The notes: generated by a model not told the origin, from the letters alone. Positions 1 through 8,652 are shown, counted from the first letter of the stretch. The stretch is 64,000 nucleotides of DNA from Halolamina pelagica (GCF_001307315.1 NZ_LGUC01000001.1:1302001-1366000), one strand, 5' to 3'. A program made the numbers and translations.

Positions 1-404
1 TACGTCTCGCCGGACTCGTCGACGGCCTGTTCCTCGGTACACGGCCGCATCGGCGTCTCGTCCTCGCGTTTCGGGATCTCCTCGACCCCGTAGGCGTCGC
101 CGGAGGAGATGTACACGTACCCGTCCACGTCCGCGAACACGTCGGTCGCGATCGCCACGTCCGCGGGGTAGTACGCCACGCAGTCGATGACGATATCGGG
201 TTCGACCGACAGTTTGGCGGCCTTCAGGTCGGTCTCGTCCCGGCGGTCGCCCTCGACGTGGTCGACGTTCTCGCGGTCGGCGAACGGGTTGTCGTGGTTG
301 CCGCGGTTGAAGATGGTGACGTGGTAGTCGTGATCGAGCAGTTCCTCCACGGTGTGGCGGCCCACGAACCGGGTGCCGCCGACGACGAGCGCGCTGTCGG
401 ACAT
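1..404 (-). CDS. NAD-dependent epimerase/dehydratase family protein (3' part outside window)
   Basis: Only the N-terminal 134 residues are present; the gene runs off the left edge. It opens MSDSALVVGGTRFVGRHTVE, a Rossmann dinucleotide-binding start with a GGTxFVG glycine motif. The later segment YISSGDAYG matches the strand that carries the catalytic Ser in extended short-chain dehydrogenases. The family acts on nucleotide-sugar substrates or works as an RNA-binding/NAD protein in the cytoplasm; the catalytic YxxxK is not in the window, so the substrate cannot be inferred. The start is the ATG at 404-402, and there is no competing upstream ATG before the divergent gene at 553. Confidence 0.85.
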   Translation of the reverse strand, partial: MSDSALVVGGTRFVGRHTVEELLDHDYHVTIFNRGNHDNPFADRENVDHVEGDRRDETDLKAAKLSVEPDIVIDCVAYYPADVAIATDVFADVDGYVYISSGDAYGVEEIPKREDETPMRPCTEEQAVDESGET

Positions 405-552
405 GGCCGACCGTTCGTGGCCGAAGGGGAAAGCGTCCCGGAAGCCGGCCATCCGTTCGTGGGTCCGTTCGGGAGGGCCGACACTGACTGCTGTCGTGGT
501 GAATATACGGGGACCGCTGTTTTCTTGGTACGTGCCACCAAACGACAGTGTG

Positions 553-855
553 ATGGCCACCTACACGCTCGTCGTCCGCGAGACGAGTAGTCACGACGGC
601 GTCGACGCCGACATCCTCGACGAGGACGGGTTTATCGAGACGACTACCCAGTTCAGATACGGTGACTACGGCGTGGCCACCGACCGGGAGGACGGGCGGC
701 CGGACCGGATCGAGGAGGAGTTCACCGCCGACGCGAGCCGGATCGACATCCAACTCGAACGGAACGACGAGGCGTTCGCGTTCCGCGCCATCGTCGACGA
801 CGAGGAGGCTGCTCGGGTCGAGGTCGCCGACGACGACTGGGGACTCGAGGCCTGA
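553..855 (+). CDS. Small acidic haloarchaeal protein, function unknown
   Basis: A 100-residue acidic protein starting MATYTLVVRETSS and ending DDDWGLEA. It has no signal peptide, membrane segment, cysteine pair or motif I recognise. Predicted strands alternate with short acidic loops, and RIDIQLERNDEAFAFRAIVD looks like a compact beta-rich fold. Codon use is typical of the window (G/C third positions), which supports a real gene. It is divergent from the epimerase and its stop lies 14 bases before the stop of the convergent threonine-synthase-like gene. The family name and role are unknown to me. Confidence 0.7.
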   Translation: MATYTLVVRETSSHDGVDADILDEDGFIETTTQFRYGDYGVATDREDGRPDRIEEEFTADASRIDIQLERNDEAFAFRAIVDDEEAARVEVADDDWGLEA

Positions 856-869
856 TCAGTCGGGGCCGG

Positions 870-2063
870 TCAGACGCCCTGCCCCATCAGGTGGCTCCGG
901 AGCACGTCCGGCGCCTTCGTCGCCGCTTCGGTGTTCACGACGACCGCCTCGTCGGCCGCGCCGAGGGGCCCGTCCTCGGCGAGCGCCCACAGGCCGGCCG
1001 CGGCGACGCCGCCGGCCAGCCCCACCTCCACCGTCTCCGTCGACGCCACGGCGACTGCACTCTCCAGCGCGTCGGCGTCCTCGACGGTCAGCACTTCGCC
1101 GCCGGTCTCCGCGACGGCCGCAAGCGCGGGCGCGCCGCCCGGCGGGTCCGCGACTTCGAGTTCGCCGACGATCGTGTCCGGGGTCTCCCAGGGCTCGGTC
1201 TCGGTTTTGCCGGCCTGCCACGCGGCCGCGATGGGCGCACAGCCTTCCGCCTGGACGGCGTACACTGGGGGAAGCTCGTCGACCAGCCCCAGTTCGACAC
1301 ACTCCCGGAGCCCGTCGACGACGCCGACGACGAGTTCGCCCGTGCCCGCGGGGACGACGACGGCGTCCGGCACGTCCCAGCAACGGTCGGCGAGCAGTTC
1401 GTAGGCGACGGTTTTCAGCCCGTCGTGGCGGAACGGGGTCGCGAACGCCCCCAGATCGACGTAGTCGGACTGCAGTTGCTCGGCGAGCGCGTCGACGGCG
1501 TCGCCCAGCCGGCCCGGTACGACCTTCATCTCGCCGCCGTGGACGTTCACCATCGCCTTGTTCGAGAACGGCGAGCGCGTGGGGACGAACGCGTACGAGC
1601 GCAGGTCCACCTGGCCGGTGTAAGCCGCCATCGACTGGCCGGCGTTACCCGGCGACGCGCAGGCCACGAGGTCGGCGTCGGCGGCGTCGGCCGCGGTCAC
1701 GGCCGCGGAGAGCCCACGATCCAGCACCGAGCCGGTCGGGTTGCGCGCTTCGTCTTTGATGGCGACGCCGGCGAGGCCGAGCTCGTCGGCGACTCGCGGC
1801 GCGTCGACGCTCGGCGTGCCGCCCTCCGCGGCCGAGAGCGCCGCGTCGGCGTCGAACGGAAGCACCGCGTCGCGATCCCAGGCGCGCAGTCCCGCGCTGA
1901 CCGCGTCGGGGTCGACGGCGTCGAGGTCGTACTCGGGCGTCCGGGGGGCGCCACAGTCCGGGCAGGGCCCCGCGCCGGCGATGGTCTCGAGGTCGGCGTC
2001 CTCGACGGCGAGGGTGGCGCCGCAGTCGGTGCAGGCGAGTCCGACGAACGCGTCGCTGAACAT
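870..2063 (-). CDS. Threonine synthase-like PLP-fold protein lacking the PLP lysine
   Basis: A 397-residue fold-type II PLP protein with the threonine-synthase layout. An N-terminal zinc ribbon (CTDCG near residue 10, CPDCG near 37) precedes the catalytic domain with GGTPSVDAPRVADELGL. Normal family members bind PLP through the Lys of the NPTGSFKDR motif; here the sequence reads NPTGSVLDRG, with Leu at about residue 114 (codon at 1722-1724). The phosphate-binding loop region CASPGNAGQSMAAY and the C-terminal substrate domain are intact, and the reading frame is uninterrupted. It may be a pseudoenzyme or may bind ligand without a Schiff base. The ATG at 2063 directly precedes the zinc ribbon. 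It is divergent from the thiolase gene. Confidence 0.85.
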   Translation of the reverse strand: MFSDAFVGLACTDCGATLAVEDADLETIAGAGPCPDCGAPRTPEYDLDAVDPDAVSAGLRAWDRDAVLPFDADAALSAAEGGTPSVDAPRVADELGLAGVAIKDEARNPTGSVLDRGLSAAVTAADAADADLVACASPGNAGQSMAAYTGQVDLRSYAFVPTRSPFSNKAMVNVHGGEMKVVPGRLGDAVDALAEQLQSDYVDLGAFATPFRHDGLKTVAYELLADRCWDVPDAVVVPAGTGELVVGVVDGLRECVELGLVDELPPVYAVQAEGCAPIAAAWQAGKTETEPWETPDTIVGELEVADPPGGAPALAAVAETGGEVLTVEDADALESAVAVASTETVEVGLAGGVAAAGLWALAEDGPLGAADEAVVVNTEAATKAPDVLRSHLMGQGV

Positions 2064-2160
2064 AGTTCGAGCCTGGAACCGGCGCGGGAAGGGCTTGCCG
2101 GAACGCGCCTGCGCTGTCGACTCCGGCAGGCCTTTAGCTGAACCGTGCCAACGGCTGGGC

Positions 2161-3339
2161 ATGACTGGCGTGCGCGTAGCCGGCGTGGGACTCACTCACT
2201 TCGGCTCGCACCCCGACCGAACCGGCCGCGACTTGTTCGCCGAGGCGGCGCTGAACGCGCGGGAGGACGCGGGCGTCCCGCTCGACGACATCGAGCAGTT
2301 GAACGTCGGCAACTTCGCCGGCTCGCTGCTCGAGGAGCAGGGCCACATGGCACCGCTGCTGGCCGAGGCTGCCGGCCTCGACTGTCCGGCGACGCGCTAC
2401 GAGGAGGCCTGCGCGTCGGCGGGCGTCGCCGTCCGCGAGGCGGTCCGGACCGTCCGCTCGGGCGAGGCCGACGTGGTGCTCGCCGGCGGGATGGAGCGCA
2501 TGACCAACAACGACACGCCGGAGACGACAGAGGCGCTCGCGATCGCCGCCGACGAGCTGTTCGAGATCCGCGCCGGGGTCACGTTCCCCGGGGCGTACGC
2601 GCTGATGGCGACGGCGTACGCCGACGCGTTCGACGTGGACGAGGACGAGCTGAAAACCGACCTGGCGAACGTCGCCTCGAAGAACCACGACAACGCCATC
2701 CCCAACGAGTACGCCCAGTACCAGCGCGAGATCAGCGTCCAGCAGGCGCTCGATGCGCCCCCGGTCGCGGAGCCGCTGGGGCTGTTCGACTGCTGTCCGG
2801 TCACCGACGGCGCCTCGGCGATCGTGCTCGTGAGCGAGGAGTACGCGGCCGAGCACGACCTCTCGGCGGAGGTGGCGGTCGTCGGCACCGGCCAGGGCAC
2901 CGACCGGATGGCGCTGCAGGATCGCGAGTACCTCGCCCGCACGCCCGCGGCCGACGACGCCGCGGCGATGGCCTACGAGGAGGCGGGCATCGACGCCACG
3001 GACGTGGATCTGGCGGAGGTCCACGACTGCTTCACGATCGCGGAGGTGCTCGCGATCGAGTCGCTCGGCCTCTACGAGCCGGGCGAGGGCCTCGGCGCTG
3101 CGCGGCGCGGTGAAACGCGAGCGGACGGGAAGCGCCCCGTCAACCTCTCGGGCGGCCTGAAGGCGAAGGGCCACCCCGTCGGCGCGACCGGCGGCTCACA
3201 GATCGCTGAGATGACCCGGCTGCTCCGGGGTGACCACCCCAACAGCGACCACGTCGCGGACGCCGAGGTCGGCGTCACCCACAACGCGGGCGGGACCGTG
3301 GCCTCTGCAGTGGTTCACGTCCTGGAGGTGGCAGAATGA
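2161..3339 (+). CDS. Thiolase family protein (SCP2/acetyl-CoA acetyltransferase type)
   Basis: A 392-residue thiolase-fold enzyme that condenses or cleaves acyl-CoA in the cytoplasm. The catalytic Cys lies in YEEACASAG (about residue 84). The C-terminal half carries EVHDCFTIAEVL, GHPVGATGG and HNAGGTV, the His-containing motifs of the SCP2-type thiolases found in archaea. Its stop overlaps the start of the DUF35 protein by ATGA, so the two are cotranscribed and probably form one complex, as in the archaeal thiolase/DUF35 assemblies. A TATA-like TTTAGC at about 2132 lies 27 bases before the ATG, giving a probable leaderless mRNA. Substrate chain length cannot be read from the sequence. Confidence 0.92.
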   Translation: MTGVRVAGVGLTHFGSHPDRTGRDLFAEAALNAREDAGVPLDDIEQLNVGNFAGSLLEEQGHMAPLLAEAAGLDCPATRYEEACASAGVAVREAVRTVRSGEADVVLAGGMERMTNNDTPETTEALAIAADELFEIRAGVTFPGAYALMATAYADAFDVDEDELKTDLANVASKNHDNAIPNEYAQYQREISVQQALDAPPVAEPLGLFDCCPVTDGASAIVLVSEEYAAEHDLSAEVAVVGTGQGTDRMALQDREYLARTPAADDAAAMAYEEAGIDATDVDLAEVHDCFTIAEVLAIESLGLYEPGEGLGAARRGETRADGKRPVNLSGGLKAKGHPVGATGGSQIAEMTRLLRGDHPNSDHVADAEVGVTHNAGGTVASAVVHVLEVAE

Positions 3340-3707
3340 GCGACGCCGGCTTCGACGAGTGGCTGCACGCGTTCGCCGCCGAGGACGGCTACTACCTCGA
3401 GTGCGCGAACGGCCACGGGCTGCTGCCACCGCGGCGGATCTGTCCGGACTGCGGCTCGACCGAGTTCTCCGAGGAGTCCCTGCCCGAATCGGGCACGGTC
3501 GCAGCGGTCACGACCGTCCACGTCCCGGCGCCGTCGTTCGACGCCGACGCGCCGTACGACACCGTCGTCGCCGACTTCGGCGCCATCAGGCTGACCGGCG
3601 TCGTCGACGCCGAGCCGGGAACGGTCGAGATCGGCGACGACGTCGAACCCGCCGTGGGTGCGAGCGAGACCACCGGGAACGACGTGCTGATGCTGCGTCC
3701 GGTGTAG
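3336..3707 (+). CDS. DUF35 Zn-ribbon/OB-fold acyl-CoA-binding partner protein
   Basis: A 123-residue protein with a rubredoxin-like zinc ribbon followed by an OB fold. The first Cys is in LECANGHG, then a PPRRICPDCG knuckle near residues 33-39 completes the metal site. The OB segment includes VAAVTTVHVPAP and VVADFGAIRLTG. Family members bridge thiolase and HMG-CoA synthase in archaea and shuttle CoA. Here there is no HMG-CoA synthase neighbour, only the upstream thiolase with which it overlaps by 4 bases. The ATG at 3336 is fixed by that overlap. Confidence 0.92.
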   Translation: MSDAGFDEWLHAFAAEDGYYLECANGHGLLPPRRICPDCGSTEFSEESLPESGTVAAVTTVHVPAPSFDADAPYDTVVADFGAIRLTGVVDAEPGTVEIGDDVEPAVGASETTGNDVLMLRPV

Positions 3708-3862
3708 GCGATCGTCGAAGACAGACGGGGACCCAAGTATCGGTTCGGGGCGCAGTGTCGGATCCGGCATCGGAGCTGAAAGCGGGGGGGTGGCTGACAC
3801 CTTCGACGACCATGGTCCCCGACGCGGCGGTCGTTCCTCTCGGCTGCGCAACAGCTACCTGC

Positions 3863-3868
3863 TTTATC
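3863..3868 (+). promoter_or_regulatory. TATA-box-like element for the DUF2892 gene
   Basis: TTTATC lies 33-38 bases upstream of the ATG at 3901, preceded by the purine/pyrimidine mix typical of archaeal BRE sites. The predicted start of transcription leaves a leader of roughly ten bases containing GGGGAGA. The rest of the 3708-3900 gap shows no gene. Confidence 0.5.
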
Positions 3869-3900
3869 TATCGAGAGCCCGTAGCTGTAGGGGAGAGATT

Positions 3901-4179
3901 ATGCAAAAGAACGTCGGAGGCACTGACCGCATCGCCCGGCTCGTCCTCGGCCCCGCCCTGATCCTCGCAGGAGTCGCTGGCTATGCCGGCCTGTTCACCC
4001 TCGCAGTCGGCCCGCTACCTCAGGCACTCACCGCCGTGGCCGTGTTCCTCGTCGGGGCCGTACTGCTGGTCACTGGACTCGTGCAAAAATGCCCGCTGAA
4101 CCGGCTCCTCGGGTTCGACACGCTCGGCCAACAGCGAGCCGAGGGGGCGGACGACCCGACAGTTACGAATCGGAAGTAA
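3901..4179 (+). CDS. DUF2892 (YgaP-type) small membrane protein
   Basis: A 92-residue protein with the family's N-terminal motif NVGGTDRIARLVLG and two predicted membrane helices (about residues 17-35 and 41-60). These are followed by KCPLNRLLGF, the conserved Cys-Pro turn that ends DUF2892 domains. Relatives occur alone or fused to rhodanese domains and are thought to act in the membrane near sulfur transfer; here no rhodanese is adjacent. The last 17 bases overlap the 3' end of the convergent alpha/beta-hydrolase gene. Confidence 0.9.
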   Translation: MQKNVGGTDRIARLVLGPALILAGVAGYAGLFTLAVGPLPQALTAVAVFLVGAVLLVTGLVQKCPLNRLLGFDTLGQQRAEGADDPTVTNRK

Positions 4180-5203
4180 CCGCGTCCTCGGCGTCGGCCT
4201 CGTCGGCGTCGTTCTCGACTGCCGGCTCCGCGTTTTCGCTCGGATCGTACTCCCGAACCACCGAGTAGTCGTCGGGGAGCTCGCCGTCGAGCACGTAGTT
4301 CAGGAACGCGTCGGCGCGCTCGACGTGGGGGAGCAGCTTCGCGCGGTCGAACACGAGCAGTTCGGCGCCCGCGTCGCGGGCGAGCGCCTCGCCCTCGGCG
4401 ACCGGGGTCATCTCGGTCTCGCGGCCCCAGACGATCGTCGTCGGCACGTCGAGGGCGGCGAGCGTCGCGCCGAGATCGCGGTCGGTGTCGAGGTCCCCGG
4501 CGAGGAAGCCGGCGGGGGCGAACCGCGCGTTCTCCTGGTGGGCGGTTCGCCACTCGTACTCGGCCCACTCCTCGTCGGGGCCGTCCGGGTCGGCGTAGCC
4601 GTGGTCGGCGTTGAAGTAGTCGATCGCGGGCTTGGAGGTGACGGCGTTGAACAGCGCCTCGCCCACCAGCGGCGCTCGGACCAGTTCACGTACCCACGTC
4701 CCGCCGCCGGGCCCGGTGGTGGTCGTCGGGCAGACGAGCACGAACCGCGAGACGGGGACGGTTTGGGCGGCCTCGGCCGCGTAGGCGGCCGAGAGCGAGG
4801 AGGCGATCACCGCCGGCCCCTCGTCGTCGCCGAACTCGCCGAGGAACGACTCGACGAACGCTTCGTACAGCGCCGCGGAGTACCGAACCGGCGGCCGATC
4901 CGAGCGCCCGTAGCCCGGGAGATCCGGCGCGATCACGTGGTACGATTCGGCGAGTTCCTCGAACACCGCGCGCCACTCGCCCGACGAGCCGGCGGCGTTG
5001 ACCCCGTGGAGGAGGACGAGATCCGGATCCGCCGGATCCCCGGCCTCGGTGTAGGCGACGTTCATGCCGCGCCAGCGGTAGGTGCGCTGCATCCCGTCGA
5101 GCGCCGGTGGGAGGTCGCCGGCGTCGCGTCGGAGGAGGGCGTTCGTGGCCGCGGCGGCGCCGATGCCGAGAGTCGCGAAGCTGAGGGCGCGTCGGAGTTT
5201 CAT
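4163..5203 (-). CDS. Alpha/beta hydrolase
   Basis: A 346-residue alpha/beta-hydrolase fold protein. The N-terminal hydrophobic stretch (LSFATLGIGAAAATNALL) could be a membrane anchor. The fold starts with VLLHGVNAAGSSGEW (oxyanion HG motif) and APDLPGYGRSDRP. The nucleophile elbow reads ASSLSA instead of G-x-S-x-G, with the central Ser retained. IVWGRETEMTP holds the likely acid region and LLPHVERADAF the catalytic His. An acidic tail of about 30 residues follows. The substrate is unknown. It converges on and overlaps the DUF2892 gene by 17 bases. Confidence 0.88.
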   Translation of the reverse strand: MKLRRALSFATLGIGAAAATNALLRRDAGDLPPALDGMQRTYRWRGMNVAYTEAGDPADPDLVLLHGVNAAGSSGEWRAVFEELAESYHVIAPDLPGYGRSDRPPVRYSAALYEAFVESFLGEFGDDEGPAVIASSLSAAYAAEAAQTVPVSRFVLVCPTTTTGPGGGTWVRELVRAPLVGEALFNAVTSKPAIDYFNADHGYADPDGPDEEWAEYEWRTAHQENARFAPAGFLAGDLDTDRDLGATLAALDVPTTIVWGRETEMTPVAEGEALARDAGAELLVFDRAKLLPHVERADAFLNYVLDGELPDDYSVVREYDPSENAEPAVENDADEADAEDAVTSDS

Positions 5204-5306
5204 TCAGCGCCAACTACGTGTTCCGGGTGCTTAACTCCACAGTTCCCGGCCGCGGCCCGGCGGTTCGACCGTGGTTCTTTTGACGCGGTGAAACGTAGCG
5301 TTCGAC

Positions 5307-5980
5307 ATGCTAAGTGACGCGATGGAGGACTATCTCAAAGCGATATACGTCCTCCAACGCCAGGAGGGGCCCCCGTCTCTACCTCTGCCGTCGCGGAGTA
5401 TCTCGACAAGACGTCGCCGACGGTGACGAGCATGATGGAGAAGCTCGACGAGCGCGGGCTGATCGACCGCGAGAAGTACCGCGGCGTCGAGCTCACCGAA
5501 GAGGGCCAGACGGTCGCGCTCGAAGTGGTCCGCCACCACCGCCTGTTGGAGGCGTATCTCGCCGAACATCTCGACTTCGACTGGACCGAGGTACACGACG
5601 AGGCGGACACGCTCGAACACCACATCAGCGAGGACCTGGAGCGCCGGATGGCCGAGGCGCTCGACGACCCTGCCGTCGACCCCCACGGCGATCCGATCCC
5701 GACCGAGACGCTCGAACCGGTCGACGAGGCGGCCGGCGAGCGGCTGAGCAGTTTTGCCGTCGGCGATCGGGTCGTCGTCTCCCGGGTGCACCACCGCGAG
5801 CAGGACGAACTCGACTACCTCGCGGCGGCGGGGCTCACGCCGAACACCACGATCGAGATCGTCGACGTGGCCCCGTTCGGGATGGTGACGGTCCGCCTCG
5901 CGGACGGCGACGAGCAGAGCCTCCCCGAGGACATCGCTGACGCGATCCGAGTCAGGTCGGCGACGGAGGAGGTCGCCTGA
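5307..5980 (+). CDS. DtxR/MntR-family metal-dependent transcriptional regulator (frame break in sequence)
   Basis: After restoring one base in the GGGGCCCCC stretch at 5366-5374, a 224-residue DtxR-type repressor results. It has an N-terminal winged helix starting MLSDAMEDYLKAIY, with recognition helix around TSPTVTSMMEKL. The dimerisation/metal domain has RHHRLLEAYL and LEHHISEDLERRM, and a C-terminal FeoA/SH3-like domain is GDRVVVSRVHHRE to ADAIRVR. It would bind DNA when loaded with Mn or Fe. The position equivalent to MntR Asp8 is kept, but Glu11 aligns with Lys, so metal choice is uncertain. It ends 2 bases before the GDT1-like exporter, indicating an operon. Confidence 0.88.
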
Positions 5981-5982
5981 GC

Positions 5983-6755
5983 GTGCCGGGGGCGATCGCG
6001 CTGCCGCTACAGTCGGGGCTGGACGCCGTCGTCGGTCGCTACGCCGAACACGGGCCGCTGGCGGCCGCGTTCCTGGCGAACCTGCTCGCCACGTTCGGCG
6101 ACAAGGGGCAGTTGGTCGTCATCACGCTCGCGACCCGGTACGACGCGAAGAACGTGTTCGTCGGCGCGATGGGGGCGTTCGCGCTCTGGTCGGCGCTCGA
6201 AGTCGCGTTCGGCCAGTACGTCGTCTCGATACTGCCCGCGGGCGTGGTGACGCTGCTCACTGGGGGCTGTTCATCGTCTTCGGGGTCTGGACCGCTCGAT
6301 CGTCGATCCAGGGGTTCCGCGACGGTGACGTGTCGGAGTCCCTAACGTCGGGCACGGGTCTCGACATGGGGCTCACCGGGATGATCGTCCCGGACGCGTT
6401 GCTCGCGCGGATCGGCCGCTACGGCGGCCTGCTGACGGGGTTTCTGTTCGTGCTGTTCGCCGAGTTCGGTGACAAGACCCAGCTACTGACGATCAACCTC
6501 GCGGCGACGTTCCCCGACGCGCCCGTGTCGGTGTTCGTCGGCGTCGTCGGCGCGCTGGCGCTCCGGACCGGCGTCGACGCCGTCATCGGCGAGCGAGTGG
6601 AGGCCGTACTGCCGACACACTACATCGAAGCCGGCGCCGCCGTCGTCTTCCTCGCGTTCGGGGCCGTCGTGCTCGGCGCGCCGACGGTGGTGCTCTACGC
6701 CGCGATCGCGGCGCTGGCCCTCGCAGCGATCGTCGGCGTCTTGCGCCGCCGGTGA
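5983..6755 (+). CDS. GDT1/TMEM165 (UPF0016) family cation exporter (frame break in sequence)
   Basis: One missing G in the run at 6262-6266 splits this gene; repaired it encodes 257 residues with about six membrane helices in two repeats. UPF0016 repeats carry an E-x-G-D-(K/R)-(T/S) signature. The second copy is canonical (AEFGDKTQ), while the first reads ATFGDKGQ, lacking the acidic residue and the Thr. The family exports Mn(II) or exchanges Ca(II)/Mn(II) for protons in the cytoplasmic membrane. The GTG start is 2 bases after the DtxR/MntR-type regulator, so the pair is probably a metal-responsive efflux operon. Confidence 0.9.
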
Positions 6756-6798
6756 GGAATCAGGCGGTTTTTTCGCAGTTCCTGCCCTCCCTCCGACC

Positions 6799-7554
6799 GT
6801 GATCGATGTCGTTCCGTCGCTCGTCGCCGGCGCCGCGTTCGGCCTCGCCCTCGCGGCGCCGCCGGGCCCGATGAACGCAGTCATCGCCGAGGAGAGCGTG
6901 CTCCGTGGCTGGGCCGCCGGGCTGAAAGCCGGGCTCGGCGCGGGGCTGGCCGATTTCGTCTTCTTCCTGCTCGCGCTGGCCGGGGTGGTCAGCGTCGTCC
7001 AACAGTACCCGACCCTCCAGGGCGTGCTGTTCGGGGTCGGCGGCTTGCTGATGATCTACTTCGCCTACGGCGCCGCGAACAGCGTCAGGGCGACGTTCGC
7101 GCCGTCGTCGGTCGGCGACGACGCGGTCGGGACGGACGGCGAGGGAGGCGCCGACGCCGACGCGACCGACGACACGGGCGCGCCGGTCGACCTCGGCGAA
7201 TCGACCGGGTTCCGCCGCGCGTTCGTGCTCGCGCTCACGAACCCCTACCAGATCCTGTTCTGGCTGACCGTCGGCGTCGGGCTGCTCGACCCCGGACGGT
7301 TGGACGTGCTCGCGGTTGTCCCCTTCGTCGGCGAGGCGCTGACGGGCGTGTTCGTCGTCGAGACGGGCAGCCCCGCGCTGATCGTCGGCCTGTTCGGCGG
7401 GATCGCCCTCTGGCTGGCCTGTTTTCCGGCCGCGCTCGTCCAGGCCGGCCGCCGGGTCGACTCGTTTGCCCCCGCCGTCGCCGCTCTCAGTGCGCTGGTG
7501 CTCGGCGGGTTCGGCGTCAGTTTCCTCCTCGAAGCGTGGCGCGTGCTCGCCTGA
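6799..7554 (+). CDS. LysE family exporter
   Basis: A 251-residue membrane protein of the LysE/RhtB fold. It begins with AAPPGPMNAVIAEES, the conserved P-P-G-P motif at the end of helix 1, and has a later ALTNPYQILFW (NP motif). Between helices 3 and 4 there is a long acidic insert (DDAVGTDGEGGADADATDD), probably cytoplasmic or surface-exposed. Family members export basic or neutral amino acids, and a few export metals. The GTG start at 6799 lies 43 bases after the GDT1-like gene on the same strand, so cotranscription with the metal operon is possible. Confidence 0.88.
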   Translation: MIDVVPSLVAGAAFGLALAAPPGPMNAVIAEESVLRGWAAGLKAGLGAGLADFVFFLLALAGVVSVVQQYPTLQGVLFGVGGLLMIYFAYGAANSVRATFAPSSVGDDAVGTDGEGGADADATDDTGAPVDLGESTGFRRAFVLALTNPYQILFWLTVGVGLLDPGRLDVLAVVPFVGEALTGVFVVETGSPALIVGLFGGIALWLACFPAALVQAGRRVDSFAPAVAALSALVLGGFGVSFLLEAWRVLA

Positions 7555-7605
7555 TCGGCGACGACTGACGAACCGCTTTTCACGACTGCACCCGACCTCC
7601 GGTGC

Positions 7606-8652
7606 ATGTTTGACAAATCGAAGTGGATCCGGCTCCCCCGGAACGTCGTCGTCGGCCACGGCATGCTCGACGAGCTCGGTGCCGCCGTCGGTGAGCTCTA
7701 CCTCACCGGTACCCCGCTGATCGTCACCAGCCCCTCGCCGAACCGGATCGTCGGCGACCGCGTCCGCGACCAGCTTCCGGCGTCCGAGACCGTCGTCGTC
7801 GAGGAGGCGAGCTTCGCGCAGGTCCAGAAAGTCATCGACGCCGCCGAGGACGCCGAGGCGGGCTACCTCGTCGGGCTCGGCGGCGGCAAGCCCATCGACA
7901 CCGCGAAGATGGCCAGCGACGAACTCGGCGTGGGGTTCGTCTCGGTACCGACCGCCGCGAGCCACGACGGGATCGTCTCGGGCCGGGGCTCGATCCCGGA
8001 GGGCGACACTCGGCACTCCGTCGCCGCCGAGCCGCCGCTGGCGGTCGTCGCCGACACCGAGGTGGTCGCCGACGCGCCGTGGGAGCTCACGACCGCCGGC
8101 TGTGCGGACATCATCTCGAACTACACTGCCGTCGCGGACTGGAAGCTGGCCAAGCGACTGAAAGGCGTCGAGTACTCCGAGTACGGCGGCGCGCTCTCCC
8201 AGATGACCGCGGAGATGCTGGTCGACAACGCCGACCTGATCCGGCCCGGCTTGGAGGAGTCGGCGTGGATCGTCGTGAAGGCGCTGGTCTCCTCCGGCGT
8301 TGCGATGTCGATCGCCGGCTCCTCGCGGCCGGCCTCGGGCGCCGAACACCTGATCTCCCACCAACTCGACCGGATCGCCCCCGGCCGGGCGCTTCACGGC
8401 CATCAGGTCGGCGTCGCGTCAATCATGACGGCGTACCTCCACGACGGGCCGGGCGGGCTGTGGCAGGACATCCGGGCCGCGCTCGATAGCCTCGGCGCGC
8501 CGACGACGGCGGCGGATCTGGACGTGAGCGAGGCGGAGCTGCTGGAGGCGATGACCAGCGCTCACGAGATCCGTGACCGCTACACGGTGCTGGGCGACGG
8601 CATCACGGAGAAGGCGGCCCGCGACGTGGCCGAGACGACCGGCGTCATCTAG
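7606..8652 (+). CDS. egsA: sn-glycerol-1-phosphate dehydrogenase
   Basis: A 348-residue enzyme that reduces dihydroxyacetone phosphate to sn-glycerol-1-phosphate with NAD(P)H, the first step of archaeal ether-lipid backbones. The sequence shows LGGGKPIDTAKM (dinucleotide loop), PTAASHDGIVSG with the Asp zinc ligand, and the zinc-binding His residues in GAEHLISHQLD and LHGHQVGVASIMTAYL. Length equals the archaeal family norm. The ATG at 7606 follows a TTTTCACG promoter-like element. Its TAG stop shares a CTAG palindrome with the stop of the convergent Nudix gene. Confidence 0.96.
   Translation: MFDKSKWIRLPRNVVVGHGMLDELGAAVGELYLTGTPLIVTSPSPNRIVGDRVRDQLPASETVVVEEASFAQVQKVIDAAEDAEAGYLVGLGGGKPIDTAKMASDELGVGFVSVPTAASHDGIVSGRGSIPEGDTRHSVAAEPPLAVVADTEVVADAPWELTTAGCADIISNYTAVADWKLAKRLKGVEYSEYGGALSQMTAEMLVDNADLIRPGLEESAWIVVKALVSSGVAMSIAGSSRPASGAEHLISHQLDRIAPGRALHGHQVGVASIMTAYLHDGPGGLWQDIRAALDSLGAPTTAADLDVSEAELLEAMTSAHEIRDRYTVLGDGITEKAARDVAETTGVI

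Noticed and set aside
856-2195. Alternative overlapping frames opposite the threonine-synthase-like gene
   Set aside because: Their translations are Arg/Gly/Pro repeats typical of GC-rich antisense reading; only the minus-strand frame ending at 870 carries recognisable domains.
7466-7720. A small plus-strand frame spanning the LysE end and egsA start
   Set aside because: It crosses a gene boundary and matches neither protein; the promoter of egsA lies within it.
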